From: UBA11869 sp964544965
GTDB lineage: Bacteria > Pseudomonadota > Gammaproteobacteria > Eutrophobiales > Eutrophobiaceae
Length of the DNA: 38,749 nt
Direction: 5' to 3'
Assembly: GCA_964544965.1 (NCBI GenBank)
Contig: CAZJED010000006.1
Location: forward strand, 1 to 38,749
Shown here: positions 9,657-17,281 of the stretch, one piece after another
Position numbering within the stretch: position 1 is the first letter of the stretch
Layout: each line of letters starts with the position of its first letter
Notes under the pieces: model-generated
Told to the model about the DNA's origin: nothing
The model's database searches: none
What the model saw: only the letters and a program-made list of their open reading frames with translations
Translations under genes and position numbers: made by a program

Positions 9657-9982
9657 TGGCTATAAAAAAATTATTAGATGTTGTATTAACTTCGCTTGAT
9701 AATGGTAAGGCTACAGATGTCGACATATTTGATGTAAAAAAAATAACTAGTGTGTCAGATTACATTCTAATAGCGAGCGGAAATTCGAGAAGACAGGTTA
9801 ATGCGCTTGCAGATAAATTAATACAAAATGTAAAAGAAAATGAATTTGAAACATTAGGTGTTGAAGGAAAAGCTGAAGGAGAATGGGTGTTGGTTGATTT
9901 GGGTGATATTATTGTCCACATTATGCATCCTAGTAGCCGCGAATATTATCAGCTTGAAAAACTGTGGGGAAATAACCCTTAA
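9656..9982 (+). CDS. rsfS: Ribosomal silencing factor RsfS
   Basis: RsfS binds ribosomal protein L14 on the large subunit and blocks subunit joining when nutrients are low. The product is 108 residues from the ATG at 9656, which overlaps the nadD stop (TGATG). A TTG three bases upstream would add one residue and is less likely. Family features include TDVDIFDVKKITSVSDY, IASGNSRRQV and EGEWVLVDLGDIIVHIM. The stop codon falls inside the hairpin that covers the rlmH ribosome binding site. Confidence 0.95.
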   Translation: MAIKKLLDVVLTSLDNGKATDVDIFDVKKITSVSDYILIASGNSRRQVNALADKLIQNVKENEFETLGVEGKAEGEWVLVDLGDIIVHIMHPSSREYYQLEKLWGNNP

Positions 9983-9995
9983 AAATAAAGGGTTA
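9973..9995 (+). promoter_or_regulatory. Hairpin linking the rsfS stop to the rlmH ribosome binding site
   Basis: TAACCCTT (9973-9980) is a perfect inverted repeat of AAGGGTTA (9988-9995), with a seven-base A-rich loop. The rsfS stop codon starts in the 5' arm. The AAGGG in the 3' arm is the only plausible ribosome binding site of rlmH, nine bases before its ATG. There is no T-tract, so this is not an ordinary terminator. The arrangement suggests that a ribosome finishing rsfS opens the stem and permits rlmH translation. Confidence 0.5.
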
Positions 9996-10001
9996 CAGTT
10001 C

Positions 10002-10472
10002 ATGCAATTTGATTTGATGGCAATTGGTAAACGCACGCCAGTATGGGTAGATTCAGCATTTAATGAATACTCAAAACGTCTCCCTAAAAATATTAATTTT
10101 AATCTAATTGAAATAACGCCGGCAAAACGTAGTAAAAATATAAGCTCAGAAAAATTAAGAAAAATCGAAGAAGAAAAAATTAACGAATCTATTGCCAATA
10201 ACTCTTTTGTAATAGCCTTAGATGAAAAAGGAAAATCAAAAAACAGTCGCGAACTTTCGATTGAATTGCAAAAATGGATTGATAACCAACAACACATTAG
10301 TATTTTAATTGGAGGCGCTGATGGATTAAGTTCGTCAATAAAAAATAAGGCGAATGAAATCTGGTCTTTGTCAGAAATGACGCTTCCGCACAGTTTAGTA
10401 AGAATCATAATAATTGAACAAATTTATCGCGCCTGGTCAATTATTAGTCGCCATCCCTATCATCGTGAATAA
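10002..10472 (+). CDS. rlmH: 23S rRNA pseudouridine-1915 N3-methyltransferase RlmH
   Basis: RlmH is a SPOUT-class methyltransferase that methylates the pseudouridine at position 1915 of 23S rRNA in helix 69. The start is set at the ATG at 10002, giving 156 residues, the usual length, starting MQFDLMAIGKR. The open frame extends further upstream into rsfS, but that part has no family similarity. Hallmarks are FVIALDEKGK, the knot segment ILIGGADGL, LSEMTLPHSLVRIIIIEQIYRAW and the C-terminal HPYHRE. rsfS-rlmH pairing is widely conserved. Confidence 0.95.
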   Translation: MQFDLMAIGKRTPVWVDSAFNEYSKRLPKNINFNLIEITPAKRSKNISSEKLRKIEEEKINESIANNSFVIALDEKGKSKNSRELSIELQKWIDNQQHISILIGGADGLSSSIKNKANEIWSLSEMTLPHSLVRIIIIEQIYRAWSIISRHPYHRE

Positions 10473-10487
10473 ATAGTCTTTTTAACA

Positions 10488-11042
10488 GTGAAAATATATC
10501 TTGCATCCAAATCGCCCCGGCGTCATGAACTGTTGAAACAAATCGGCATTGACTTTGAAGTGATTAATATCAACATTGATGAATCAGTTAATAAAAATGA
10601 AATGCCTTTAAATTATGTGCATCGTATTGCTGCAGAGAAAGCAAGAGCAGGTAAAAAATTTTCAAAAAATAATCTACTGGTGCTTGCAGCTGATACGGCG
10701 ATTGTACTGGATAATGTTGTGTTAGGAAAAGCTGAGTGTGAAGAAGATGCGATCGATATTTTAAATAAACTATCGGGACGTACTCATGATGTATTATCTG
10801 CTATTACTGTAATTAATAAAAAAGAAATGACTAAAGTAAATATCAGTAAAGTTACTTTTAAAATATTAAGTAAAGATGAAATTTCTTGTTACTGTAATAC
10901 TGACGAACCGATTGGTAAAGCAGGCGCTTATGCGATTCAAGGCAAAGGGTCGGCCTTAATTAAAAAATTGGAGGGGAGTTATAGTGGAGTAATGGGGCTA
11001 CCACTTGAAGAAACCTATCAATTATTAAGCAAGTGTGGTTAA
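10488..11042 (+). CDS. Maf-family nucleoside triphosphate pyrophosphatase
   Basis: Maf proteins hydrolyse non-canonical or excess nucleoside triphosphates to monophosphate and pyrophosphate. This 184-residue protein has SKSPRRHELLKQIGIDF at the N-terminus, AADTAIVLDNVVLGK in the middle and YAIQGKGSALIKKLEGSYSG near the C-terminus. That pattern resembles the YhdE-type dTTP/UTP pyrophosphatases more than the YceF type. The start codon is GTG at 10488, which puts the conserved KIYLASKSPRR directly at the N-terminus. It ends five bases from the convergent unknown gene. Confidence 0.92.
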   Translation: MKIYLASKSPRRHELLKQIGIDFEVININIDESVNKNEMPLNYVHRIAAEKARAGKKFSKNNLLVLAADTAIVLDNVVLGKAECEEDAIDILNKLSGRTHDVLSAITVINKKEMTKVNISKVTFKILSKDEISCYCNTDEPIGKAGAYAIQGKGSALIKKLEGSYSGVMGLPLEETYQLLSKCG

Positions 11043-11047
11043 TTTAA

Positions 11048-11533
11048 TTATAAAGTTGTAATCGCAAGACAATAGCCATAATAATGATCGACAATATAAT
11101 AGTAAATTGTTGACCAATCTGGTTTACCATCTTCATCAGTTGGCCACCACATTTTTCGATTGCGCCAGTAATCATGAAAATGTTCTGCACATAATGTGAA
11201 CATTTCATTATTTGATGCTTGTTCTTCACCTTTTTTAAGACTAGATTTAAAATAATCATCAAGAACATCTGTATAAGCATTCTTCAGTATCGGTTTATTA
11301 TTTTCTTCTCTTTTTAATCGATCTACAGTACCTGCAAAACGATCACCAAGTTCAACAATACGATCGCCGAGTCGCTCGCCTTGAAGCATTGCTTTAGCTC
11401 TTTGACAACTTTTCTCTTCCCCTTCATTGCACTTGCGTTGATGATACTCGCGCAGTGTATCGGCCTGTGTTATTGAATAAATTAAAAACCAAATAACGAC
11501 AAAAAGAAAATATCTGGGTATAAATGCTGTCAT
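11048..11533 (-). CDS. Unrecognised small secreted protein with four cysteines
   Basis: I do not recognise this 161-residue protein. It begins with a clear signal peptide (about residues 1-24, hydrophobic FLFVVIWFLIYS, likely cleaved after TQA). The mature part is highly charged and predicted helical, with four cysteines at 35, 43, 115 and 155. The CNEGEEKSC spacing and following helix faintly recall a Sel1-like or TPR half-repeat, but there is no second copy. The C-terminal third is rich in aromatic residues (Trp, Tyr, His). It stands alone on the minus strand between maf and hppA. Signal peptide, composition and clean spacing make it a credible gene; function unknown. Confidence 0.75.
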   Translation of the reverse strand: MTAFIPRYFLFVVIWFLIYSITQADTLREYHQRKCNEGEEKSCQRAKAMLQGERLGDRIVELGDRFAGTVDRLKREENNKPILKNAYTDVLDDYFKSSLKKGEEQASNNEMFTLCAEHFHDYWRNRKMWWPTDEDGKPDWSTIYYYIVDHYYGYCLAITTL

Positions 11534-11580
11534 ACAAATCGTTAATCTATTTAGTTGCTATATGATATTAAAATGCGTCT

Positions 11581-11609
11581 TTGACAGCACGTCATGATAT
11601 CGGTATAAG
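11581..11609 (+). promoter_or_regulatory. Near-consensus sigma-70 promoter of hppA
   Basis: A perfect -35 box TTGACA (11581-11586) is followed after exactly 17 bases by TATAAG (11604-11609). Transcription should start near 11616 and leave a leader of about 74 bases before hppA. This is the best promoter match I found in the window and suggests strong constitutive expression of the pyrophosphatase. Confidence 0.8.
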
Positions 11610-11689
11610 GTGTGCCCAAGATGTATCACAACAATAATAATCACTTACTCGCTACCAGTAAATAAACAGTTAAAAGAGAGGAAACTTTA

Positions 11690-13708
11690 ATGATTTCAAG
11701 TGCTTTTTTGCCTATCGGTTTGGGCTTATTCGGTCTTTTTGCCGCTATTCTTGTTTTCCTAAATATAAAAAGTGCCCCTGCTGGTGAAGGGAAACTTAAA
11801 GAAATATCAGATGCCATACACCTTGGCGCAATGGTTTTTATGAACAGCGAATATAAACGGCTCGCTATATTTTGTGCTATCTGCATCACTGCTATTTGGA
11901 TGTCAGAGCTAGGGAAAAATACTGCTCTGTCATTTTTACTCGGGGCTATATGTTCGGGTTCTGCTGGTTACTGGGGAATGTATACAGCAACTCACGCAAA
12001 TGTCAGAACAGCAGTTGCTGCTAATACCAAGGGTGCAGCAGACGCATTAAATATTGCCTTTTTTGGTGGTTCAATCATGGGGCTTACTGTTGCTTCAATG
12101 GGTTTATTTGGTATTGGTATTCTTTATTATTTTTTCGCGGGTGACCCTCATACGATTCATGCTATCGAGGGGTTTGCTATGGGAGCATCTTCTGTAGCAT
12201 TGTTCTCACGTGTTGGTGGTGGCATCTTTACTAAAAGCGCGGATGTGGGTGCAGATTTAGTAGGTAAAGTTGAAGCCGGCATCCCTGAAGATGACCCAAG
12301 AAATCCTGGTGTGATTGCCGACAATGTAGGCGACAATGTAGGCGATGTTGCAGGAATGGGTTCGGATATTTTTGAATCTTATTGCGGAGCAATGATTGCA
12401 ACAATGGCGCTTGCTGCAACCATGACCTCAACCACTATTTTTGACCTATCGCCTATTGGTGGTAAAGATACACTTACTTTCATGCCTCTAGCACTCGCAT
12501 CCATCGGTTTAGTTTGCTCAATGCTCGGAATTTATTCGGTAAAACTTTTCTCATCAAAAAGTCCAGAAGTTGCGCTTAGAATAGGCACAATGGGTGCTTC
12601 AATAATATTTATAATTGCTGCATTCATTTTAATTAAAGAAATGGGGGTGTCTGTTAATGTTTGGATTGCCGTCTTAACTGGTGCTGTTGGTGGAATTATT
12701 ATCGGTCTCGTAACAGAATATTACACAGGTGGTCCGCCCATCAAAAAAATTGCACAAGGTGGGGAAACCGGTCCTGCAACCATCATGATTACAGGACTTG
12801 CAGTAGGAATGCAATCTGTCGCCATACCCGTTATAACTATTTGTGCGATCATTTTTATATCGAGTCACTTTACAGGCCTCTATGGTGTTGGTATTGCAGC
12901 TGTCGGCATGTTAGGTACAGTTGGAATTACCATGGCAATCGATGCGTATGGTCCGGTTGCAGATAATGCTGGTGGGATTGCTGAAATGGCAAAACTTGGA
13001 AAAGAAACACGCCAAATCACTGATTCGCTTGATGAGGTTGGAAATACCACTGCGGCAATTGGAAAAGGTTTTGCGATTGGTGCAGCAGCACTTGCAGCGC
13101 TAGCATTAATCAGTGCGTACATAGAAAAAGTATCGTTGGGTAATCCGGACTTCATATTAAAAATAAATGACCCGTTAGTATTAAGCGGTATGTTTCTGGG
13201 TGCAATATTCCCTTATCTAGTAAGCTCAATCACGATGACGGCAGTTGGTGACGCTGCTTTTGATATGATTAAAGAAATACGACGCCAATTTAAAGAAATT
13301 CCCGGACTAATGGAAGGTACAGGCAAACCGGATACTGCAAGATGTGTTGATATTGCAACACGTGCGGCATTAAAACGTATGATTTTGCCAGGTTCGCTTG
13401 CTGTACTTGCCCCTGTAGTAGTTGGCTTTGGCCTCGGCCCTCAAGCGTTAGGCGGGATGTTAGGTGGTGCACTTATCTGTTGTGTGATGATGGCACTTAT
13501 GATGGCGAATGCTGGTGGCGCATGGGATAACGCAAAAAAATATGTTGAAAAAGGTAATCTTGGTGGAAAGGGTTCTGACATTCATAAAGCAGCCGTCGTT
13601 GGAGATACTGTCGGTGATCCACTAAAAGATACTTCAGGACCATCAATGAATATTCTAATCAACGTTATGGCAATTGTTAGCCTAGTAATAGCACCTCTAT
13701 TAGTTTAA
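11690..13708 (+). CDS. hppA: K+-dependent membrane-bound proton- or sodium-pumping pyrophosphatase
   Basis: HppA hydrolyses cytoplasmic pyrophosphate and uses the energy to pump protons (or sodium) across the inner membrane; some can run in reverse and make PPi. The 672-residue protein has about 15-16 hydrophobic helices. The catalytic segments are DVGADLVGKVE (about 185-195), DDPRNPGVIADNVGDNVGD just after it, and the C-terminal GDTVGDPLKDTSGPS. In the K+ site motif GNTTAAIGKG the key residue is Ala455, followed by Gly three residues on. K+-independent enzymes have Lys at the first position, so this one should be K+-dependent. The ribosome binding site (GAGAGGAAAC) is strong. Proton versus sodium specificity cannot be settled by eye. 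Confidence 0.95.
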   Translation: MISSAFLPIGLGLFGLFAAILVFLNIKSAPAGEGKLKEISDAIHLGAMVFMNSEYKRLAIFCAICITAIWMSELGKNTALSFLLGAICSGSAGYWGMYTATHANVRTAVAANTKGAADALNIAFFGGSIMGLTVASMGLFGIGILYYFFAGDPHTIHAIEGFAMGASSVALFSRVGGGIFTKSADVGADLVGKVEAGIPEDDPRNPGVIADNVGDNVGDVAGMGSDIFESYCGAMIATMALAATMTSTTIFDLSPIGGKDTLTFMPLALASIGLVCSMLGIYSVKLFSSKSPEVALRIGTMGASIIFIIAAFILIKEMGVSVNVWIAVLTGAVGGIIIGLVTEYYTGGPPIKKIAQGGETGPATIMITGLAVGMQSVAIPVITICAIIFISSHFTGLYGVGIAAVGMLGTVGITMAIDAYGPVADNAGGIAEMAKLGKETRQITDSLDEVGNTTAAIGKGFAIGAAALAALALISAYIEKVSLGNPDFILKINDPLVLSGMFLGAIFPYLVSSITMTAVGDAAFDMIKEIRRQFKEIPGLMEGTGKPDTARCVDIATRAALKRMILPGSLAVLAPVVVGFGLGPQALGGMLGGALICCVMMALMMANAGGAWDNAKKYVEKGNLGGKGSDIHKAAVVGDTVGDPLKDTSGPSMNILINVMAIVSLVIAPLLV

Positions 13709-13721
13709 TTCATTTAAAAAT

Positions 13722-13753
13722 AAAAGCCGCGTTATTTTGACGTGGCTTTTTTT
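13722..13753. terminator. Bidirectional terminator between hppA and the DsbA-like gene
   Basis: AAAAGCCGCGT (13722-13732) pairs with ACGTGGCTTTT (13740-13750), with one G-T wobble and a seven-base loop. Runs of T follow on the plus strand and runs of A precede it. It lies 13 bases after the hppA stop and touches the stop of the convergent gene, so it can serve both directions. Confidence 0.88.
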
Positions 13754-14369
13754 ATTTAACTAATTCAATTTTATCCAACATAACTTCCGCATCAAGATAG
13801 TCAGGTTCAATTTTTATTTTTTTTTCTCCGTTTACGAAAACTAAACTAGGTAACGATTTTAATTCCAAACTTTTAGACTGTTGAATTTCTTCTTTTAAAA
13901 TTTTATCAATCTCTGAAGAAGCGACATCTTTTGAAAATTTAGTTTTATCTGCGCCAATTTCTCCTGCTAATTCAATTAGCGTTTCATAATCTGATGGATT
14001 GCGTGCCTGTAAGTAATAGGCTTTTTGAATTGCCAGAGTCATTTTTGTATCAAATTTATTTTTTTGTTTTCTTGCTGCAATAACTGCGCGACATGCAGGG
14101 TAAGTGCTACGTCGTGGCTTACATTGTTCCCAAAAATCATAATTAAATTTTGTTTCGGGAACCTTCTTTTCTATAGCTCGCCAATTTTGTAAGACATATT
14201 CACGTATATTATCAGGCATCGCGATATCACTATCAGATGCAAGTCCGCCTAATAAGCGAATAACATTGATTTCTTTTGGTAATTTTTCTATTAAAGTATT
14301 GAATGCCGGTCTAAAAGCCCAGCACCAACTACACATTGGATCATGAGAATAATAAAGTGTTTTGGACAC
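13752..14369 (-). CDS. Cytoplasmic DsbA-family thioredoxin-fold protein
   Basis: This 205-residue protein has a thioredoxin-like fold of the DsbA/FrnE superfamily (PF01323). The CxxC motif is Cys13-Ser-Trp-Cys16, in the context HDPMCSWCWAF. A cis-proline segment, SLPSLVFVNG, lies near the C-terminus. There is no signal peptide, so it should act in the cytoplasm, unlike classic DsbA. Close family members are annotated as DsbA family proteins or thioredoxin-like isomerases without a firm function. It starts 16 bases after pfp on the same strand and is probably cotranscribed with it. A functional link to pyrophosphate metabolism is not shown by the sequence. Confidence 0.85.
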   Translation of the reverse strand: MSKTLYYSHDPMCSWCWAFRPAFNTLIEKLPKEINVIRLLGGLASDSDIAMPDNIREYVLQNWRAIEKKVPETKFNYDFWEQCKPRRSTYPACRAVIAARKQKNKFDTKMTLAIQKAYYLQARNPSDYETLIELAGEIGADKTKFSKDVASSEIDKILKEEIQQSKSLELKSLPSLVFVNGEKKIKIEPDYLDAEVMLDKIELVK

Positions 14370-14385
14370 AACTAAATATTACAAA

Positions 14386-15654
14386 CTATAATTTAAACTC
14401 AGTGTTCAGAATCTTTTTTACAGATTTATTTTTAAGTGTTACATACTCTGGCATCCCATTTTTATAAGGCGGATAATCTTCGCCTTCAATCAATGGCAAC
14501 AAATAACGACGGCAGGCTTCAGTAATACCGAAACCATCATCTGTTATAAACTCTTTTGGCATCATCCTTTCAATATTAGCAACATCTTCAAGTTTTGCCT
14601 TTCCTATTTCCCATACATAAGGGCTATCAGATTTCCGAACAATTGTTGGCATCACTGCATTCTCACCCGCAATTGCCATATCAACAGCTGCTTTGCCTAA
14701 AGCATAAGCTTGTTCAACATCAGTTTTCGAAGCGATATGCCTTGCTGAACGTTGCAAATAATCTGCTACTGCCCAATGATATTTATAACCTAATGCCTCC
14801 TTAATGATGTTAGCAACGACAGGTGCGGCACCGCCAAGTTGCGCATGACCAAAAGCATCGCGAGTGCCTTGTTCCGCAAGAAATTTCCCATCAGACCAAC
14901 GCGCGCCTTCTGAGACAACAACAGAACAATACTCATATTTCTTAACATTAGCATCAACCTTTGCAAGAAATGCATCTTGATTAAATTCAATTTCAGGGAA
15001 AAGAATCACAATAGGAATATCGTTTTTTTGATCTGCCGCTAAACCACCGGCAGCAGCAATCCATCCTGCGTGACGGCCCATAACTTCGATCACAAAAACT
15101 TTGGTCGATGTCTTTGCCATCGATAAAACATCATAAGAAGCCTCTCTAGTTGATATTGCAATATACTTTGCAACTGAACCAAAACCTGGACACACATCTG
15201 TGATCGGTAAATCATTATCAACAGTTTTTGGTATATGAATCGCTTGTATTGGGAAATTCATTTTCTCTGAAAGAGTGGAAATTTTATGACATGTATCAGC
15301 AGAATCGCCGCCACCGTTATAAAAAAAATAGCCGATGTTATGTGCCTTAAAAATTTCTATTAAACGCTCATATTGCACTATATTTTCTTCAAATCCTTTT
15401 AATTTAAAACGACATGACCCGAATGCGCCAGAGGGTGTAAATTTTAAAGATGCTATATCAGCATCAGTCTCGTAACTTGTATCTATCAATTCTTCTGTTA
15501 GTGCACCAATAATGCCATTTCTGCCTGCATAAACATTGGCAATTTTATCCGTGTTATTTCTTACTGTTTCTATCACACCACATGCACTGGCATTAATAAC
15601 AGCGGTTACTCCACCAGACTGTGCATAAAATGCATTTTTTGTCTCAGCCACCAA
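14386..15654 (-). CDS. pfp: Pyrophosphate-dependent 6-phosphofructokinase
   Basis: This 422-residue enzyme of the phosphofructokinase family phosphorylates fructose-6-phosphate with PPi, reversibly. Two positions support PPi rather than ATP as donor. The phosphate-binding motif is GGGDS (114-118), with Asp117 where ATP enzymes have Gly. The catalytic loop is PKTVDND (142-148), with Lys143, typical of PPi enzymes, and Asp146 as base. MGRHAGW follows. Related proteins from methanotrophs and thiotrophs also act on sedoheptulose-7-phosphate and may replace bisphosphatases in carbon fixation. It is divergent from bepA and converges, with its DsbA-like partner, on hppA. The donor call is from motif and context, not assay. 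Confidence 0.92.
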   Translation of the reverse strand: MVAETKNAFYAQSGGVTAVINASACGVIETVRNNTDKIANVYAGRNGIIGALTEELIDTSYETDADIASLKFTPSGAFGSCRFKLKGFEENIVQYERLIEIFKAHNIGYFFYNGGGDSADTCHKISTLSEKMNFPIQAIHIPKTVDNDLPITDVCPGFGSVAKYIAISTREASYDVLSMAKTSTKVFVIEVMGRHAGWIAAAGGLAADQKNDIPIVILFPEIEFNQDAFLAKVDANVKKYEYCSVVVSEGARWSDGKFLAEQGTRDAFGHAQLGGAAPVVANIIKEALGYKYHWAVADYLQRSARHIASKTDVEQAYALGKAAVDMAIAGENAVMPTIVRKSDSPYVWEIGKAKLEDVANIERMMPKEFITDDGFGITEACRRYLLPLIEGEDYPPYKNGMPEYVTLKNKSVKKILNTEFKL

Positions 15655-15725
15655 TGAACTCTCCCAAATTAAATATTTTTTTTGAAACCAAAATACGAAA
15701 AATCCTGTCTATACCATATTGATAG

Positions 15726-15755
15726 TTTACAATGATAAATCAAACAAAAGATAAT
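15726..15755 (+). promoter_or_regulatory. Possible promoter of bepA-soxYZ
   Basis: TTTACA (15726-15731) and GATAAT (15750-15755) are 18 bases apart, 35 bases upstream of the bepA ATG in the 135-base spacer between divergent pfp and bepA. The match is moderate. Confidence 0.4.
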
Positions 15756-15789
15756 TATGTTGTCACAGATATAGAACAAACTATTTTAA

Positions 15790-17268
15790 ATGTATTTTTT
15801 TACACATAAATACCAAAAAATAAGACCGGCACTTATTTTTATACTCCTTTTATCGGCAAATGTGCTATTTGCGGATAGCGGAGACATTAGTTTGCCCGAT
15901 TTTGGTGACTCCGCAGGTAGCGTTATCTCACCAGCTTATGAACGAAGACTTGGACAAATGTTTTTAAAGCAAGTTCGGCAGTTCTCTCGCATCATAAATG
16001 ATCCCGAGGTTGAATCATATATTCAGGCGATTGGACATAACCTAAGCTCCCATACTGATAATATTAAGCAGCCATTTAAATTCTTTGTGGTTGATAATCC
16101 AACAATTAATGCGTTTGCTGGCCCTGGTGGCATGATTGGTATTAATAGTGGGGTTATCCTTAATTCCGGAGATGAAAGTGAACTCGCGGGTGTTGTTGCT
16201 CACGAAATTGCACATGTAACTCAAAGACACCTTGCACGAAATTTCGAAGAAGCAAAAAAATATAGCCTGCCAACCGCTGCAGCAATGATTGGTGCGCTAA
16301 TTATCGCGACACAAGATCCAGCTGCGGGTCAAGCAGCAATTACTGGTATTGCAGGACTTAACATACAAAATCAAATAAACTTTACTCGCGAAAACGAAGA
16401 AGAAGCGGATAGAATTGGTATTAATTTGTTAGCAAAATCGGGTTATGACCCTCGTGGTATGCCCCTATTTTTCGAAAGATTACAAAAATTATCAAAATTT
16501 TCACAAAGTAATGCGCCTGATTTTTTTCGCACCCATCCTCTAACTACATCACGTATTGCAGATACTCGTGCGCGAGCAGAATCTTTTCCTAAAAAAAGTT
16601 TTAAAAATTCACATGCTTATGAACTTATTCGATACAAATTACTAGTTAACTCTTTACAAACACCAAAAGAGGCGATTTTATTTTTACGAAATCAACTTGA
16701 TAAACATGAAGGTAATTTAGAAGAAAAATTGCCGATAAGGTATGGGTTAGCTTATGCTTATCTTGCTGATAGAGCGTTTGCACATGCAAATCAACAAATT
16801 AAACATCTACTAAAAAATGATAATAATGACGTTGCTTATTTATTGTTAGCAGCAAAACTTGAAACCGAACAATCAAAATATGATGCTGCTTTTAAAATTT
16901 ATAAAAAAGCCTACGAACTTTTTCCTGACTATAAACCAGTAGTAATGGCTTATGGGCGTTCACTGATGGATGTTGGTAGAGCAAAAGAAACGCGTGATAT
17001 TATGAAAAATTATGAGCGTCATCACTCACATGATTTAAATTCATACGCACTACTTGGACAAGCTGAAAGCGCGCTCGGAAATGAAATTGAAACTGCTATA
17101 CTACATGCTGAATATTATTATTTAGCGGGAGAAACAAAACTTGCAGTTGAAAAACTAAAATTTATAAAACAAAGATATAAAATGGACTATTATCAGGAAC
17201 AACGTGTTGCTGCTCGTCTATCAGAGCTTAAGTACGAACTCGAATTAGAAGAAGAAATAAAACTATAG
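15790..17268 (+). CDS. bepA: BepA-like periplasmic M48 metalloprotease/chaperone with TPR domain
   Basis: BepA (YfgC) is a periplasmic zinc protease and chaperone that promotes correct assembly of LptD and degrades stalled outer-membrane proteins. The 492-residue protein has a signal peptide (about 1-28, cleaved near LFA-DSG). An M48 domain carries HEIAH at 138-142 and the third zinc ligand in EEEADRIG. A C-terminal TPR region (about 280-490) includes helices such as YDAAFKIYKKAYELFPDY. The segment FRTHPLTTSRIADTRARA is typical of the family. It precedes soxY by 13 bases, so these genes look cotranscribed, an unusual partnership. Confidence 0.93.
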   Translation: MYFFTHKYQKIRPALIFILLLSANVLFADSGDISLPDFGDSAGSVISPAYERRLGQMFLKQVRQFSRIINDPEVESYIQAIGHNLSSHTDNIKQPFKFFVVDNPTINAFAGPGGMIGINSGVILNSGDESELAGVVAHEIAHVTQRHLARNFEEAKKYSLPTAAAMIGALIIATQDPAAGQAAITGIAGLNIQNQINFTRENEEEADRIGINLLAKSGYDPRGMPLFFERLQKLSKFSQSNAPDFFRTHPLTTSRIADTRARAESFPKKSFKNSHAYELIRYKLLVNSLQTPKEAILFLRNQLDKHEGNLEEKLPIRYGLAYAYLADRAFAHANQQIKHLLKNDNNDVAYLLLAAKLETEQSKYDAAFKIYKKAYELFPDYKPVVMAYGRSLMDVGRAKETRDIMKNYERHHSHDLNSYALLGQAESALGNEIETAILHAEYYYLAGETKLAVEKLKFIKQRYKMDYYQEQRVAARLSELKYELELEEEIKL

Positions 17269-17281
17269 AAGTATATATTCA

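Noticed and set aside
9858..10001. Upstream extension of the rlmH frame inside rsfS
   Set aside because: RlmH normally starts MQFDL-like and is about 155 residues; the extension has no similarity and overlaps rsfS fully.
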